This document shows positions 1 to 11,579 of a stretch of 64,000 nucleotides of DNA, in pieces. Source of the stretch: Hibiscus mutabilis (taxonomy: Eukaryota > Streptophyta > Magnoliopsida > Malvales > Malvaceae); the NCBI GenBank assembly GCA_019671005.1, contig CM033718.1, forward strand, positions 5,208,001 to 5,272,000, in the 5' to 3' direction. The notes under the pieces are model-generated. The model was not told the DNA's origin and made no database searches. It saw only the letters and a list, made by a program, of their open reading frames with translations. Numbering within the stretch: position 1 is the stretch's first letter; the number at the start of each line of letters is the position of its first letter. A program made the translations under genes and the position numbers.

Positions 1-1107
1 GATAGATTAGTAACAAACAAAGTCTATAGCATCTGGCCTTCATTCCCTGCAATACCTCGGTAGTTCATTTCCATTCACCAGGACACGAAACACAATTATA
101 GTGTACGAAGCACAAAAACGTAGAGAAATCAGATAGCGACAAATACACAAACACCTGGTGTGCATAGTCTCAAACACGGATATTCCAAAGACTGAGTATA
201 TGAGTATATTCCAAAGGCCACGAGAGGTGCAGTGTTGGTAACTTTTGAATTGAGCAAGAATAAAGGAATAACCGACGACGACAGATGACTGTCACTTGGA
301 GAGTTTGGAGAGGATGAGTGTTGTGTTGGTAGGAAAGAACTTGTTAAATCGTGAGATAAAAAATTATATACTAATTTACTTATATACTAATTTTGTAGGT
401 ATTGAGGAGGAATTTTAGAATGAGGTATCCTTGTATAGTTTGGGATCCCTTGATAGATTTATTGTAAGCAGCTTGTTGCATTTTGTTTGAATAATAAAAT
501 GTTAACATTCTAAAAAAACTTTACCCCTAGTACAATGATAAAATTATATTTTAATTTTCAAAATTTATAATTTATTGTTGGTGCCTAAAAAATTCTTGGC
601 TTTGTTCATGTTCTTAGAAATGAACAAAAAATTTCTGCCTCTAAGTATACATTTTTCTATGACCCACACTAAAAAATATTAAAAAATTAAATTATAAACC
701 CTAATCCTAAATTCTATATCCTAAACCTTAAACCCTACACCCTAAAAATACACATTATCTTTAATTCTCTGAACCCTAACTTTAAACCTTAAACCTATTT
801 TTTAAAGTTGGAATGCCAAAAGTGCAGATGATTTCCACTCTTAGAAATAGTAGTACTCATCCCTCAAGTATAGAAAATATATAAATTAAAATTGTGAGAA
901 TATAAAAAAATGAAACAAGAAATTCATGTGCATTTTTTTGAAAAAAGAAGAAGATTAAAAATATTTGAGTGAGTGAAGAAATAACTTAAATTGTATGTTT
1001 AAAAGTTATTATTATAATTTTAAATATATATTATTTATGATATAATTTTAAATTTATGTATTTTCTTATTCAATTAGCCTCGTGAGACCAAACTCAAGAG
1101 AGATAAT
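1..1107. other. AT-rich flank without a gene
   Basis: I see no coding frame of note, no RNA gene and no element ends here. A short stretch at about 690-800 is rich in degenerate CCCTAA units, like scattered telomere-type heptamers, but has no array structure. This is the left flank of the composite insertion that begins at the 19-bp repeat. Confidence 0.5.
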
Positions 1108-1126
1108 TAATAATATCTATATTGTT
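1108..1126. repeat. Left copy of a 19-bp direct repeat (candidate target-site duplication)
   Basis: The sequence taataatatctatattgtt occurs exactly here and at 35284-35302, and the bases beside it differ on both sides. The left copy is followed directly by a T run, which on the minus strand is the poly(A) end of a LINE-like tail. This is the arrangement expected of a target-primed retroposon insertion. The repeat is AT-rich, so chance cannot be excluded. Confidence 0.5.
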
Positions 1127-1605
1127 TTTTTATAATGATAACTGGATTTTATTAATATTCATTAAAGGTATCTCTAATACAACACATCTAGAAGGGAAAA
1201 TAATGGAAATAGTCTACCAGAATCCCATACAAAACCCAAAGGTGCAAAGAAAAGTAAATACTTCCATAGAGATTAGCATACCGAAAAAATCTAGAAGTCT
1301 TCCTGAATCTCCTTGTCTTTATCCAAACGAAACGTTTTACGGGGTGAAAAAGGAGTGGTGAATGAACCAAACTATTAGACAGATTGCTCCGCTACCCATG
1401 TTTAATTACATCGGCAAATAACCATCAACCGAGTGGGATCTACCTTTTTATGACCACGGATAGAATCAAAATAAAAAAACTAGCACCGTGAAGATCTTTA
1501 TATGAACACCAAACGACGTCTAAGGTATGCTAAAATCATGCCAAAACAACAAATGAAACGAACCATAAAAATAAATAAAAGCATGCCATAAAGACAGAGG
1601 AAATC
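1127..1605 (-). mobile_element. 3' end of a LINE (L1-type), minus strand
   Basis: On the minus strand this block ends with an AATAAAATCC-like stretch, then TTATCATTATA and an A run that abuts the 19-bp direct repeat. Plant L1 elements commonly end this way. A short minus-strand frame (1188-1370) has no domain I recognise. The rest of the LINE is not visible, because the copy is either 5'-truncated or displaced by the elements nested further in. The call rests on the tail and the flanking repeat, not on a reverse transcriptase domain. Confidence 0.45.
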
Positions 1606-2016
1606 ACTACAGCAAGATAGGTCTTTCGCGGTGTTTTTTAGCCCTATAGGGCATTTTTTAGCGCCGCTAAAAATTTTCCCGGCGCTTAGAAAAATACCGT
1701 AAAAAGTGCCGCTGAAACCAGCGCCGCAACAGTTCGCAGTGTTTTTGGGCAGAAAATGTCGCAAAAAGTCAAGATCTATAGCGGCGTTTGTTTTTGCAAA
1801 CACTGCAAAAAACATGCTCTATAGTGGTGTTTGGTTTTACAAACGCCGCGAATAACTTGTCCTATAGTGGCGTTTGCAAACGCAAACGCCACGAAAAACT
1901 ATTCTTTAGTGGCGTTTGTTTTTACAAACGCCACGAATAACACCATGTTTCTAAAAAAAACACAAATAAAAGGCATACTATATATTATATAATAATCTAA
2001 AATGCATTACATTCAG
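1606..2016. mobile_element. CACTA-like transposon end with subterminal repeats (left arm)
   Basis: The block begins with CACTACAGCAAGATAGG, a CACTA-type terminus. It continues with repeated subterminal units built on tagtggcgtttg and its inverse caaacgccac, at about 1620-1945. Short inverted units like these near the ends are usual for CACTA (En/Spm) elements. No transposase remains. Related units recur at 34898-35270, which I take as the other arm. I could not find the matching inverted terminus there, so the right end is unproven. Confidence 0.6.
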
Positions 2017-2502
2017 TGTAACACCCCATTCTCGATCTGGTCGCGAACCGGGTCGGAGTATGCTACCGATGAACTAAACGATGATCGATACGATAATTTC
2101 ATACAATAAGCGATGAAAATAGGCCCCAAATCCAAGGATGAGTAATATAAAATTTCAATCAATCTATTACAAGTCTATGATTATCCAATTAAGACCAAAT
2201 TATAACATTTACAAGTTTTAGGGACTTATTCATAATTTTAGTATTTTAGGGCTCCTTTTCTGAAATTAACTTTACTAAAATGAAACTCATCATTCAGACA
2301 GTGAGCGCATAAATTTTTATACTATTCAGAGTTCGTTTGCCCATTCAATTAAGCCATACATTAATCAGTGACCATATTGTGAACACTACAAGCTGGGTTC
2401 TTCATCTTTTAACAGATTTAACTTTCACCGTACCGATACCTTATAGCCAAATCGGTATGCTAAACCTAATTCCCAAATTTCAGATTCAATTGCAATAGAC
2501 CC

Positions 2503-2720
2503 GTATCGATACGGTTAAGGACCGTACTGGTACTTGTTGACTGTGTTGACCGCGTATCGATACGACTTGACCCTGTACCGATACCATTTTTACACCCAAA
2601 TTCTAGTAGCCAAAATCCATACCGATATGCCCCTGCTGTATCGATACACCCTTTGTTGACCATCATTGACCTTACCAAATATGCAAGGCCATATCGATAC
2701 ACCATCAACCGTATCGATAC
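2503..2720. repeat. Five copies of the palindrome GTATCGATAC in solo LTR C
   Basis: The decamer GTATCGATAC, its own reverse complement, occurs at 2503-2512, 2554-2563, 2638-2647 and 2711-2720. A one-base variant (ATATCGATAC) lies at 2691-2700. Looser variants of the type accgatac are interspersed. The copies are not evenly spaced, so this is an interspersed motif and not a tandem satellite. Confidence 0.8.
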
Positions 2721-3833
2721 GCCCTGTCCTATAATGACAAATATTTGCTGGTTTTTATTCAATTTAACCTATCAACCAAGGTCCAAATGTAATGAAATTT
2801 TACCAGTAAGTTTTAAACATTATAAACTACTAACATGCCAAATTTCGTATTGATCTAAAACCATTTATTATGTTTTCACCTATTATAGCCAAGTATGCAT
2901 TTTTAGTCATTTTTATGCCATTCCAAAAGGGCCATTAAGACTTTAAGCACTATTACACCACAAGCACAAAATACGCACATCAAAAGGACCTTGCATGACT
3001 CTTCTAAGTACTTTGCCACCCTACTAGGATTTCATGGGTACGATATACATTACTTTGAACTTGCTTGTGACTTGTACAACGCAACAACTTCTCTGATCTC
3101 CGACGTTGAATCTCTTAACCTGAAATAGATGAAATGCAATGCATTAGGAATACTTTGCCTAATGAGGTAGTCACAAATAACACTATGTCATGGAAATGCA
3201 TTACAATTCATATCTTTTCAATAACAATGCAATAGATCTATGGAAACACTGTAATGGTCATGTTCAATAACAATAAATTCATATTTCATCAATAACCCTT
3301 GGATCGATTCTGAATAATGGATACATGAATTCCTACGCCTCGCCAAATCAATGAATATTCAAGTCTCTCTGCCTCACCAATATGAACAATACCACAATAC
3401 ATCCCTCCGCCTCGCCAAATCAATATAGGCCGTAGCCCTTGGACCGTAGTCCACCCTTACACTAAGCTCATGAATTCTATGCCATGCCAATTGTATCCAA
3501 TGTCCTTCGAATCCAAGTTTCGGTGACAATATCAATAATTCATGTTGAATATCATTAACCATATTCAATTTTCTTACCAATAAACGATATTCCGGTGTCT
3601 ATGTTCAATGACAATATCAATAGCAATGGCAATGTCCTATGGTCTTAATGACGTCAACAATGATGATGCTTCATTTACAATGTTTCGATAACAATAATGA
3701 TGTTGACTTCAATAATCAATGACAATGGATATATCAATGACTATATCAATGGTTCTATATCAATGTCCCATATTTTCATGATTCAATGACAATGGTGATG
3801 ATAATGACAATAACAATGCTTAATGACAACAAC

Positions 3834-3838
3834 GATAC
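3834..3838. repeat. Target-site duplication of element A, GATAC (left copy)
   Basis: GATAC directly precedes the LTR at 3839. The same five bases directly follow the second LTR at 32759-32763. A perfect 5-bp duplication is typical of LTR retrotransposon integration and fixes both ends of element A. Confidence 0.85.
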
Positions 3839-6228
3839 TGTCACAACCCTTTTTTAGGAAGGTTTTGACGTTTTGGAAAACTTTGTAAAATCACAGAGTC
3901 GCCACCAATCTTTTTTAAAAAAAGTGTGATTGGATCACTTTTAAAACAAGAGTATTTTGATAAAACGTTTTATTTATCAAAATTTCATTTTGGTCCACGA
4001 AAACAAGAGAAAATAGGTTCGTGAGTCAATTACGTGTGGGGAAGGATTAGCACCCCCACAATGCCCAAAATTTGGTACCTAATTGATTTCAAAATGACAT
4101 TTTTAAAATTGGAATTTTCAAGTTCACAAAATTTTGATTTATTTGTCCGTAAAATGAATGTAAATCTATTTTAACGGCCTTATCACCCGGGAAATGAACT
4201 TTAATCACCGCCAACACTCCTGGCACTAACTCGTCATTCTCGTTTGATAAGACACCGCATTAATTAAGTTTTCGCTTTTTAAACAAATAAACAAGAAAAT
4301 TAAGTGTGTTAATGAATTTTAATTAGAGTCTAAATGATGAATAATCCTAAAGAAATGTCTATATTCCTTTTAATTATTAAGAATTAAATATAATTAAGTG
4401 TATTTTATTGAAAATGAAGAATTTTTTACAACATACATGTCACTAATCTAAGTTTTAAGTCCCTAATCTTAAAGTTTAGTATATATACAAATATATACAT
4501 AAAAGGAATAAAAGAAATAATTAATTAAGTAAATAAAATAAATAACTAAGCAATTGTTAAGATTAAATAAAAAATGATTTTTATATATTTTAAAAAAAAG
4601 AAAATATGAATTAAGGACTAATTTGAAAGAAAACCAAAATGTGAGGGCAAATTCGAAAAAATAATCAAAAGTTTGGTGCCGAATTGAAAGGAAAAAGGAC
4701 GAAATTGAAACAATTGAAAACTAGAGAGCTGCGGCATGAGATCTGAGAAAGAAAGGCGCGGGTTATATCCGGTTTCGGGTCAGGTCAAATGGTTCACTAC
4801 AAATAGCTATTATAACAAACATATTTCATTTTTTATTCACCAAAATAGATCAAACACCCCTCCTTTTAAATCCTCTGTCGAGTTCATCTTGTCCTTCATA
4901 AAATGAAGAACACGATGAACGTCTGCCGTGTCGACTGCCATTGTCGGCGATGAATTTCCCAGATTCTGACAAAATTTCCAGATTCCGGTGATGTTTCGAA
5001 CTAGAAAAGGTAAAATAATTCTTTCCTCCTTTATTTAAACTGAAATTGAAAGTAAATAGATAGGAAAAATTACCAGAAATTGCTTCTCTTTATTCTTTCC
5101 AAATGATGATTACAAACTGCTTGCTCCTATGAACTTCGAATGCTATTGCTATGTGTGATTTCTCTCTGGAATTGTTGTTGTTGTTTACAATGATTTACAG
5201 TGCTATTTATAGTACAAGGAATGCTTGAACATTAAGAACAAATCCCTAATTTCTTTCCTAGATTATCTCCTATTTGATTCGGATTGCATGATCTTTGCTA
5301 GAGGCTTCAATTTAGGGATTAACCCTTTCCATTTTGCTTCTGATTTTGATTCTGATTTGCCTTTTGTATCTTTGTCCATATCCGATTGTAACTTGATTTT
5401 TGCTAGGGTACCAATTTAGGCATTTAATTCCCCTTTGAATTTTTGGGCTCTAATCTAGGGATTTAACCCTATTGTTCCTCTGTTTACATGTTTTCGATGA
5501 TTCAAACGGCGCTAGTGAGGAACAATCGGAGCGAGTGAAGCGTCGAAGAAGATGAAGTGATCAGCCGGAGCTGAAACGTCGTGCGCGTGGCTGCCACGCA
5601 AGAGTGGTGATCCGCGTGATATACCCCGAAGCAATCTGGGCCATTGGATAGCATCCTGATCGAACGACTGAGAAGCTGAGGCGCTATATCATCCCCAGCT
5701 GGCATGATCTACACCGTTGGATCTGCCCTTTGATCCAACGGTCCTGCTTCAGTTGCGTAAGAGAATGAAATGGGATTAGGGTTTTTTGGGTTATAAATGG
5801 GCTGGCCCTTTGTATATTGGACTCTTATGTTTTTTTGTTTTTTTATTAATGGATTCTGATTTAAGTGGACCTTTTATTTATTCTCTAATTACAATTGGGC
5901 TATGTGTTTTCATGCTTTTTTTGGGTTTTATAACTTATTATATTAACTACTAACTAATATACAATCTATGTTGATTCTAACTACCTTATCAATCATGCTA
6001 ATATATAACAACTATATACGGTACATTAATAATTATAATATACTAACAATTATACACATTGTATAAGACCTAAACTATTCTAATACTAGCATTATGTTTA
6101 CAGCCATAATATATTAACTATTTTATCAACTATATGACACCTAACTATACTATCAATAACATTAATATTTACAACTATTACAATACATTAACATAACTAA
6201 AACAAAAGGTGAAAATCTTGTGACAACA
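3839..6228 (-). repeat. Element A 3' LTR
   Basis: It starts TGTCACAACCC and ends GTGACAACA on the plus strand, with TG...CA ends. It matches 30385-32758 throughout; by eye, roughly 6% of positions differ over the first 300 bases. On the minus strand a TATA-type sequence CTATAAATAG lies at 5203-5212, a likely promoter of the element. A 64-codon frame at 5225-5419 recurs in the other LTR only because the LTRs are copies. Confidence 0.92.
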
Positions 6229-6243
6229 GCTGCCCCTCTTTGG
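6229..6243 (-). other. Element A polypurine tract
   Basis: On the minus strand the purine-rich run ACCAAAGAGGGGCAGC directly precedes the 3' LTR. This is the position and composition expected for the plus-strand primer. Confidence 0.75.
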
Positions 6244-6336
6244 TCATTCCGGTGGAACATGAATAGAGCAAAGAAAAGAAGACATTGATTTGCACCGATT
6301 ACCAAACCGTTTGTTCCTGAGAAGACATGCGAGTTT

Positions 6337-6869
6337 TATTCTCCTTGTGCTCGAATAGATAAGTAGGCTTTATTCTCCAAATGCCCGAACAGATAGGCGG
6401 GTTCTATTCTCCTCATGTCTGAATAGATAGGCGATTTCTATTCTCTCCATGCCCGAATAGATAGGCGGGTTCTATTCTCCTCATGCCCGAAGAGATTGGC
6501 GGGTTCTATTCTCCTCATGCTCGAATAGATAAGCAAGTTCCATTCTCCAAACGCCCGAATGGATAGGCAGGTTCTATTTTTCTCATGCTCGAATAGATAA
6601 GTAGGTTCTATTCTCCAAACGCCCGAACGGATAGGCAGGTTCTATTCTACTCATGCTCGAATAGATATGAGGGTTCTATTCTCCTCATGCCTGAATAGAT
6701 AGGCGGGTTCTATTCTCCTCATGCTCGAATAGATAAGTAGGCTCCATTCTCCAAATGCTCGAATGGATAGGTAGGTTAAAAAGGGTTCAATCCCCCTCAT
6801 GCTTGGATGGATAAGCAGGTTCTAAATGGTGACTTCATCCCCCATACGCTTGGATGAATAAGTGAATTC
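6337..6869. repeat. 34-bp tandem repeat (minisatellite), 15 units
   Basis: Thirteen consecutive units of exactly 34 bp start at 6337, 6371, 6405, 6439, 6473, 6507, 6541, 6575, 6609, 6643, 6677, 6711 and 6745. Two longer diverged units follow (6779-6822 and 6823-6869). The core is tattctcctcatgctcgaat followed by agataagtaggttc with variants. Units with ctcatgctcg/aagtagg alternate in places with ccaaacgcccg/ggcagg, suggesting a 68-bp higher-order unit. There are no spacers, so this is not CRISPR. Arrays in the 3' noncoding region of Tat/Ogre elements are a known source of satellite DNA. Confidence 0.9.
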
Positions 6870-8447
6870 AAAAACCTATAAAAACATTTGCAAATGATCC
6901 AATTAAGATGCATATGCCCCTAGGGATGCCTAGTCATGAATGCATGTCTTATTTCTTTTGCTCTTTTTCTTAACATTTTTCTTAATTAACACAGAATAAA
7001 ACTGTGAAGCTCTAGGAAACCCGGATTATATTATCTCAAACATTTTCTCAACTCTGGCAACTAATGGTGTGTCTGCTTTAGCCCATCCCATCAGAAAAGA
7101 CAGTCTGGCCTCACCAATTTCTTGTTGTTAAAATTCCATCTTCTATTCCTTGGAAAATAATCTTCACCATTGTCCACTCTTAAACCTTTTAACAGCCATG
7201 CCTGCAACTTCTGCCTTGATTTTTCAAACAGGAAAATTCTTTGTTTCTAGAACACCTAAGGGTGAAACTCCGTGGGGATATGGGGAATGCATCAGTTTTC
7301 TATAATGCATGGGAAATCCTATCAAAGTTGCAACTGTATGCTTTGATGGTAGACTAAATAATCATAGATAGTCATCTCCATCACTTCTGTTTTACCATTC
7401 TCGTTTTTAGCACTTCCTTGCTTCATATGAACTTTGCACATTTGCTCACTCAATCCAGTTATCTTGTACTCCTGGTTGGAAGGACTGACTTCATCCTCAC
7501 ATTCTTCAACACTTTGTTATCATTGTAGTTGATACATCAATATTCATTGACAAGCTTCCTAGAAACTTGTTGCTCCCCCAATGTCTCATTTAGCTTTTCC
7601 TTCGATGTCTGTAAAATTGTTCTCATTGTTGCAGAAAGCAAAATATCTTATGTAAGCAACTATGTTTTGCAACATGCTTCCTTAAAGCAAAGTCAAAGCA
7701 TCTCTTGAGACTTTCCGCTAAGGTTTGTAACAAAACCTATTTCCTTCTTGTATTTCCTTATAAGTTTTGCTGCTTTTTACGCCCTAAGCTCCAAATTTGA
7801 CCATTGAATACCTCATAGTTTCAATACCCTTCTAGAAAAATTTCAAAGTAATGCTAAAAAATCTTTTATATATTTCAAATAATGTCAAATTTTCAATTCA
7901 ATTCAATGCAAGATGCTTTATGGAAAAGTGTCAAAGGAGTTAAAGAAAAGGTCTAACAACGAAACTTTATTGGTATTGTGGAAAACACAAAAAAGAAATT
8001 ACAAGGAAATGAATAGGCATTCAGATATCTTAAACCAAAACTTCTCCTGTCATGACTTCATAAGACGCCTTGAATGTCCACCATGCTGAGCATACCCCGA
8101 AAATACTGATTATGCGGAAAGATATGAAGTTCCCTAAGCCAATCTCCGAGGAAAGTCTTATTTACAAATTGTTTGAGCTGCCCTTTATGGGTTTTCAACT
8201 CAGATCCTCATTTGGTTTCAAAACGCCCTTTGCGGATTTTTATTTTGAACCCCCATTTTCTTTTCTTTTTCTTTTTTTTCTTTTTTTTTTCTTTTTTTCC
8301 TTTTTTTTCTTTTTTTTCTTTTTTTTTCTTTTTTCTTCTTTCTCCTTCAAACATAATACTTCTTAACCAAATCTGAATTTATAGGGTTTTAGAGTTCGCC
8401 TCTATCCATTTCGGCTAAAATTAACGCTCCTCTTAAGAAAACCTTTG
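6870..8447. other. Element A 3' noncoding region
   Basis: No coding frame on either strand looks real. At about 8254-8345 there is a polypyrimidine tract of T runs broken by single C, which yields spurious poly-Phe frames at 8070-8376. The block lies between the integrase C-terminus and the minisatellite and fits the long noncoding tail of the element. Confidence 0.7.
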
Positions 8448-9440
8448 TTACAATATAAGGTCCTTCCCAATTCGGTGCCCATTTCCTCGAGCATCGCTTT
8501 GGATTGACAGCTTCTTTTTCAACATCAAATCTCCCTCTTGGAATTCTCTTGGGCAAACTTTCTTCTCATTAGTCCTTATCATCCTTCTCTGATACATTTG
8601 CCCATGACATAGTGCTTTCAATATTTTTTCTTCAATTAAGTTTAGCTGATCATATCTTGCTTGAACCCATTCTGCTTCTTCTAACTTTGCTTCCATTAAG
8701 ACACGGAGCAATGGTATTTCAACCTCAATGGGTAGCACAATTTTCATTCCATACACCAGTGAGAAAGGTGTTGCCCTAGTGGAAGTTCTTACTGCAGTTC
8801 GATAAGCATATAAGGCAAATGATAGCTTCTTATGCCAATCTTTATAGGTATCAGTCATTTTTTGCAATTATCTTCTTAATGTTCTTATTTGCAGCCTCTA
8901 CTACGCCATTCATCTTCGGGCGATATACCACAGAATTATGATGTTTGACATTGAACTGCTCACAGACTCCACTTATCATCCTATTATTCAAATTTGAAGC
9001 ATTGTCGGTGATGATACTTTTAGGCAAGCCGTATCGACAGATGATTTCTTTTTTCAAAAACTTGCAAACCGTGGATCTAGTAACATTTGTATATGAGGCT
9101 GCTTCCATCCACTTGGTGAAATAATCAATGGCTACTAGGATAAAATGATGTCGTTTGATGCCTTAGGGTGAATCTGACCGATGACATCAATGCCCCACAT
9201 GGAGAACGACCAAGGGGCAGTCATAACATGAAGAGGTTGAGGTGGCGTATGAACCTTGTCAGCATAAATTTGGCACTTATGGCATTTACGAGAATAGTTG
9301 ATGCAATCACCTTCCATGGTTGACCAATAATATCCAAGTCGTATGATTCTCCTGGTCATGGTGAAACCACTAGGATGAGTTTTGCAAACTCCTTCATGAA
9401 CTTCTTTTACAATTAATTGTGCCTCTTTTGCCCTCACGCA
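8448..9440 (-). pseudogene. Element A integrase (broken)
   Basis: Read on the minus strand. The N-terminal zinc-binding part has His residues in VHEGVCKTHPSG and the pair CHKCQ (about 9260-9410). The catalytic core follows with the first Asp in WGIDVIG, the second in ITDNAS and the Glu in GVVEAANKN, the D-D-E set. The C-terminal part (8448-8867) includes SLVYGMKIVLPIE, typical of gypsy integrases. No chromodomain is seen, as expected outside the chromoviruses. The frame is broken between about 9108 and 9135 and again near 8850-8867, so no full protein can be made. It would insert the cDNA into the genome. Confidence 0.85.
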
Positions 9441-10658
9441 TCTTAGAAGCACTTGATCACGACTTCTCTTGTATAAAATCTCTCCATCAAGGACATACCC
9501 TGATGCCATCTTCCTGATCATTTTCTTTTCATTCTCTATAGCTTGAGGCGGGTATTGCTGGAATTTTACACATTGTAAAATGTCATGATACCGTGGCAAT
9601 CCTTCCATTTCTTCTTCCACATTATAACAATGAGCTGGAGAGTCAAGCATATATAGCCTGATGGGTATCATCTCAGATCCTCTATTTACCCTAAACATGG
9701 CGGCTAAGGTGGCTAAAGCATCAACCATTTGATTGTCTTCTCTGGGGAGATATTTGAAAGTGATCTCATCAAATTCTTTGGTCAATTTGAGGTCCAGCTT
9801 GTGGTATTCCACCAACTTTGCATCTTTTGTCTCCCATTCACCACGTATCTGATAAATGACTAATGCAGAGTCCCTAAAAACTATTAAAGTATGAATTTTC
9901 CTTTTTATAGCTTCTCTTAGTCCCATTATACAAGCCTTGTACTCCGCCATATTATTAGTGCAGAAGAACTTCAAACGACCGGTAAAAAGGTAATAATCTC
10001 CTTCCGGTGAAACCGAAACTGCCCCTATACCTCTTGCTAATGCATTTGTTGGACCATCAAAGTTCATTATCCAAGATTCAGCGGGAGTCTCCTCATCTTC
10101 TAAGATACATATCAAGTCTTCATCAGGAAAATTGAAGTTTAATGCTTCATAGTCATTACAGGCGCGACTTGCCAAAAAGTCTGCTATGGCACTCTCTTTT
10201 ATCACTTTTTTTCTCACGTACTGGATATCAAATTCTGATAATAACATTTGCCAACGCACTATCCTTCCTGATAAATCCGGGGCCTCCATCATGAACTTTA
10301 CCGGATCCAACTTCGAGATTAGCCATGTAACGTGATAAAGCATGTATTGTCTTAACCTTTTAGCTGCTCAAACCAGAGCATAACATAGCTTTTCAATTGA
10401 CGAATATCTAGTTTCACAATCAATGAATTTTTTGCTCAAGTAATATATCGCCTTTTGTTTTCTTCCAGTATTATCATGTTGCCCTAGCACACAGCCCATG
10501 GAATTTTCATAGATCGTTAAGTACAAGATCAATGGTCTCCCTGAAACATGTGGTACTAATACTGGAGAATTGCTCAGTTGTTCTTTGATCTTTTCCAAAG
10601 CCACTTGACATTCTTCATCCCAAGTTCCCGAGTTATTCTTCTTAAGTAACCTAAACAT
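9441..10658 (-). pseudogene. Element A dual RNase H: RT-linked RNase H plus archaeal-type RNase H
   Basis: The upstream part (10368-10658, continuing to about 10170) is the RT-linked RNase H, with SKKFIDCETRYSSIEKLC and, after a frame break near 10343-10368, the DFLASR end. The downstream part (about 9650-10100) is a second RNase H of the archaeal/RVT_3 type: WIMNFDGPTN, the CTNNMAEYKAC motif carrying the active Glu, a DSALVI segment and DALATLA at its end. Two RNase H domains in tandem are diagnostic of the Tat/Ogre lineage. In the second domain the frame is open for about 400 residues (9135-10343), longer than elsewhere in A. Plants also have host RNase H genes, but the context fixes this one to the retroelement. 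Confidence 0.85.
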
Positions 10659-10689
10659 TAGATCACGCTTATCAGTTAGCTGGGAAATG

Positions 10690-11579
10690 AAGCGTGCAAT
10701 GTAATTTAATCATCCCAGGAAACCTCAAACTTCCTTTTAGGTTTGAGGTGGCAGGAGTTCCTGTATAGCTTTTATCTTATCAAGATCAATCTCTATTCCT
10801 CTTTCGCTCACCACAAAACCCGATAGTTTCCCATATATGACTCCAAATATGCACCTAGTTGGGTTGAGCTTCAATTGGAATTTTCTCAATCTTCAGAAGA
10901 TCTTTTCTAGCTTGACCAAATATTCCTCCTCGGATAGAGATTTAGCGATCATATCATCGACGTATACCTCTATTTCTCTATGCATCATATCATGGAAAAG
11001 AGTGACCATGGTCCTCTGATAGGTTGCCCCTGCATTCTTAAGCCCCAAAGGCATCACTTTATAGCAAAAAGTCCCCCATAGCGTCACAAAAGTTATCTTT
11101 TCCATGTCTTCTGGGCACATCTTGATCTGGTTATACCCGAAGAAGCCATCCATGAAAGAGATGAGTGAATGACCTGCCGTGTTGTCGACTAAAGTGTCAA
11201 TATGTGGGAACGAGAAATTATCTTTCGAGCTTGCCTTATTGAAGTCCCTGTAGTCAACACACATTCATACTTTTCCATCCTTCTTCAGTACCGAAACAAT
11301 ATTTGCCACCCATTTCGAATACTTGGCTACCTCGAGGAATCCTGTATCATATTGCTTATTTACCTCATCCGTGATCTTGAGAAGTTTTTCAGCCTTCATT
11401 CTTCTAAGCTTTTGCTTTACTGGTTCACATCCTTCCTTTATAGGGAGCCTATGCATGACGATGTCTGTGTCAAGGCCGGGCATATCTTGATACGACCAAG
11501 CAAAAATATCTTTAAACTTTTTCAAGAGCTCGATCAAACTTTGTCTGGTTTTGGCCGTGATGGTAGTACCAATCTTCAC
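10690..11579 (-). pseudogene. Element A reverse transcriptase (broken)
   Basis: Two adjacent minus-strand pieces (11265-11579 and 10893-11264) make one RT: SKWVANIVSVLKKDGK, then MCVDYRDFNKAS, FMDGFFGYNQI, the LGLKNAGATYQR segment and the catalytic YVDDM. The join at 11264/11265 has a stop. Downstream (10690-10890) the thumb/connection continues in other frames. It copies the element RNA into DNA with the linked RNase H. The motif order and spacing are those of Ty3/gypsy RTs. Confidence 0.9.

Larger units (their letters stand above)
2017..3838. mobile_element. Solo LTR C, left part (interrupted by element A)
   Basis: It begins TGTAACACCCC and, after removal of element A and its GATAC duplication, continues at 32764 and ends GGTGTTACA at 33285. 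That gives about 2,344 bp with TG...CA ends and inverted termini. The flanking pentamers are ttcag and ttcaa, a 4/5 match. No internal region or second LTR is present, so it reads as a solo LTR, probably of a Ty3/gypsy chromovirus, several of which start TGTAACACC. The part at 3560-3838 is low-complexity, with many caatga-type units. Confidence 0.6.

Noticed and set aside
694..800. CCCTAA-rich stretch as an interstitial telomere
   Set aside because: Units are degenerate and irregular, and no run of perfect heptamers is present.
5225..5419. A 64-codon frame repeated at 31756-31950
   Set aside because: The two copies are the two LTRs of element A; conservation reflects LTR duplication, not selection.
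6337..6869. Regular 34-bp repeats, at first glance like a CRISPR array
   Set aside because: Units follow each other without spacers, vary internally and lie in a plant retrotransposon.
8070..8376. Two overlapping plus-strand frames with long poly-Phe runs
   Set aside because: They come from the T-rich polypyrimidine tract in the noncoding tail of element A and have no other protein features.
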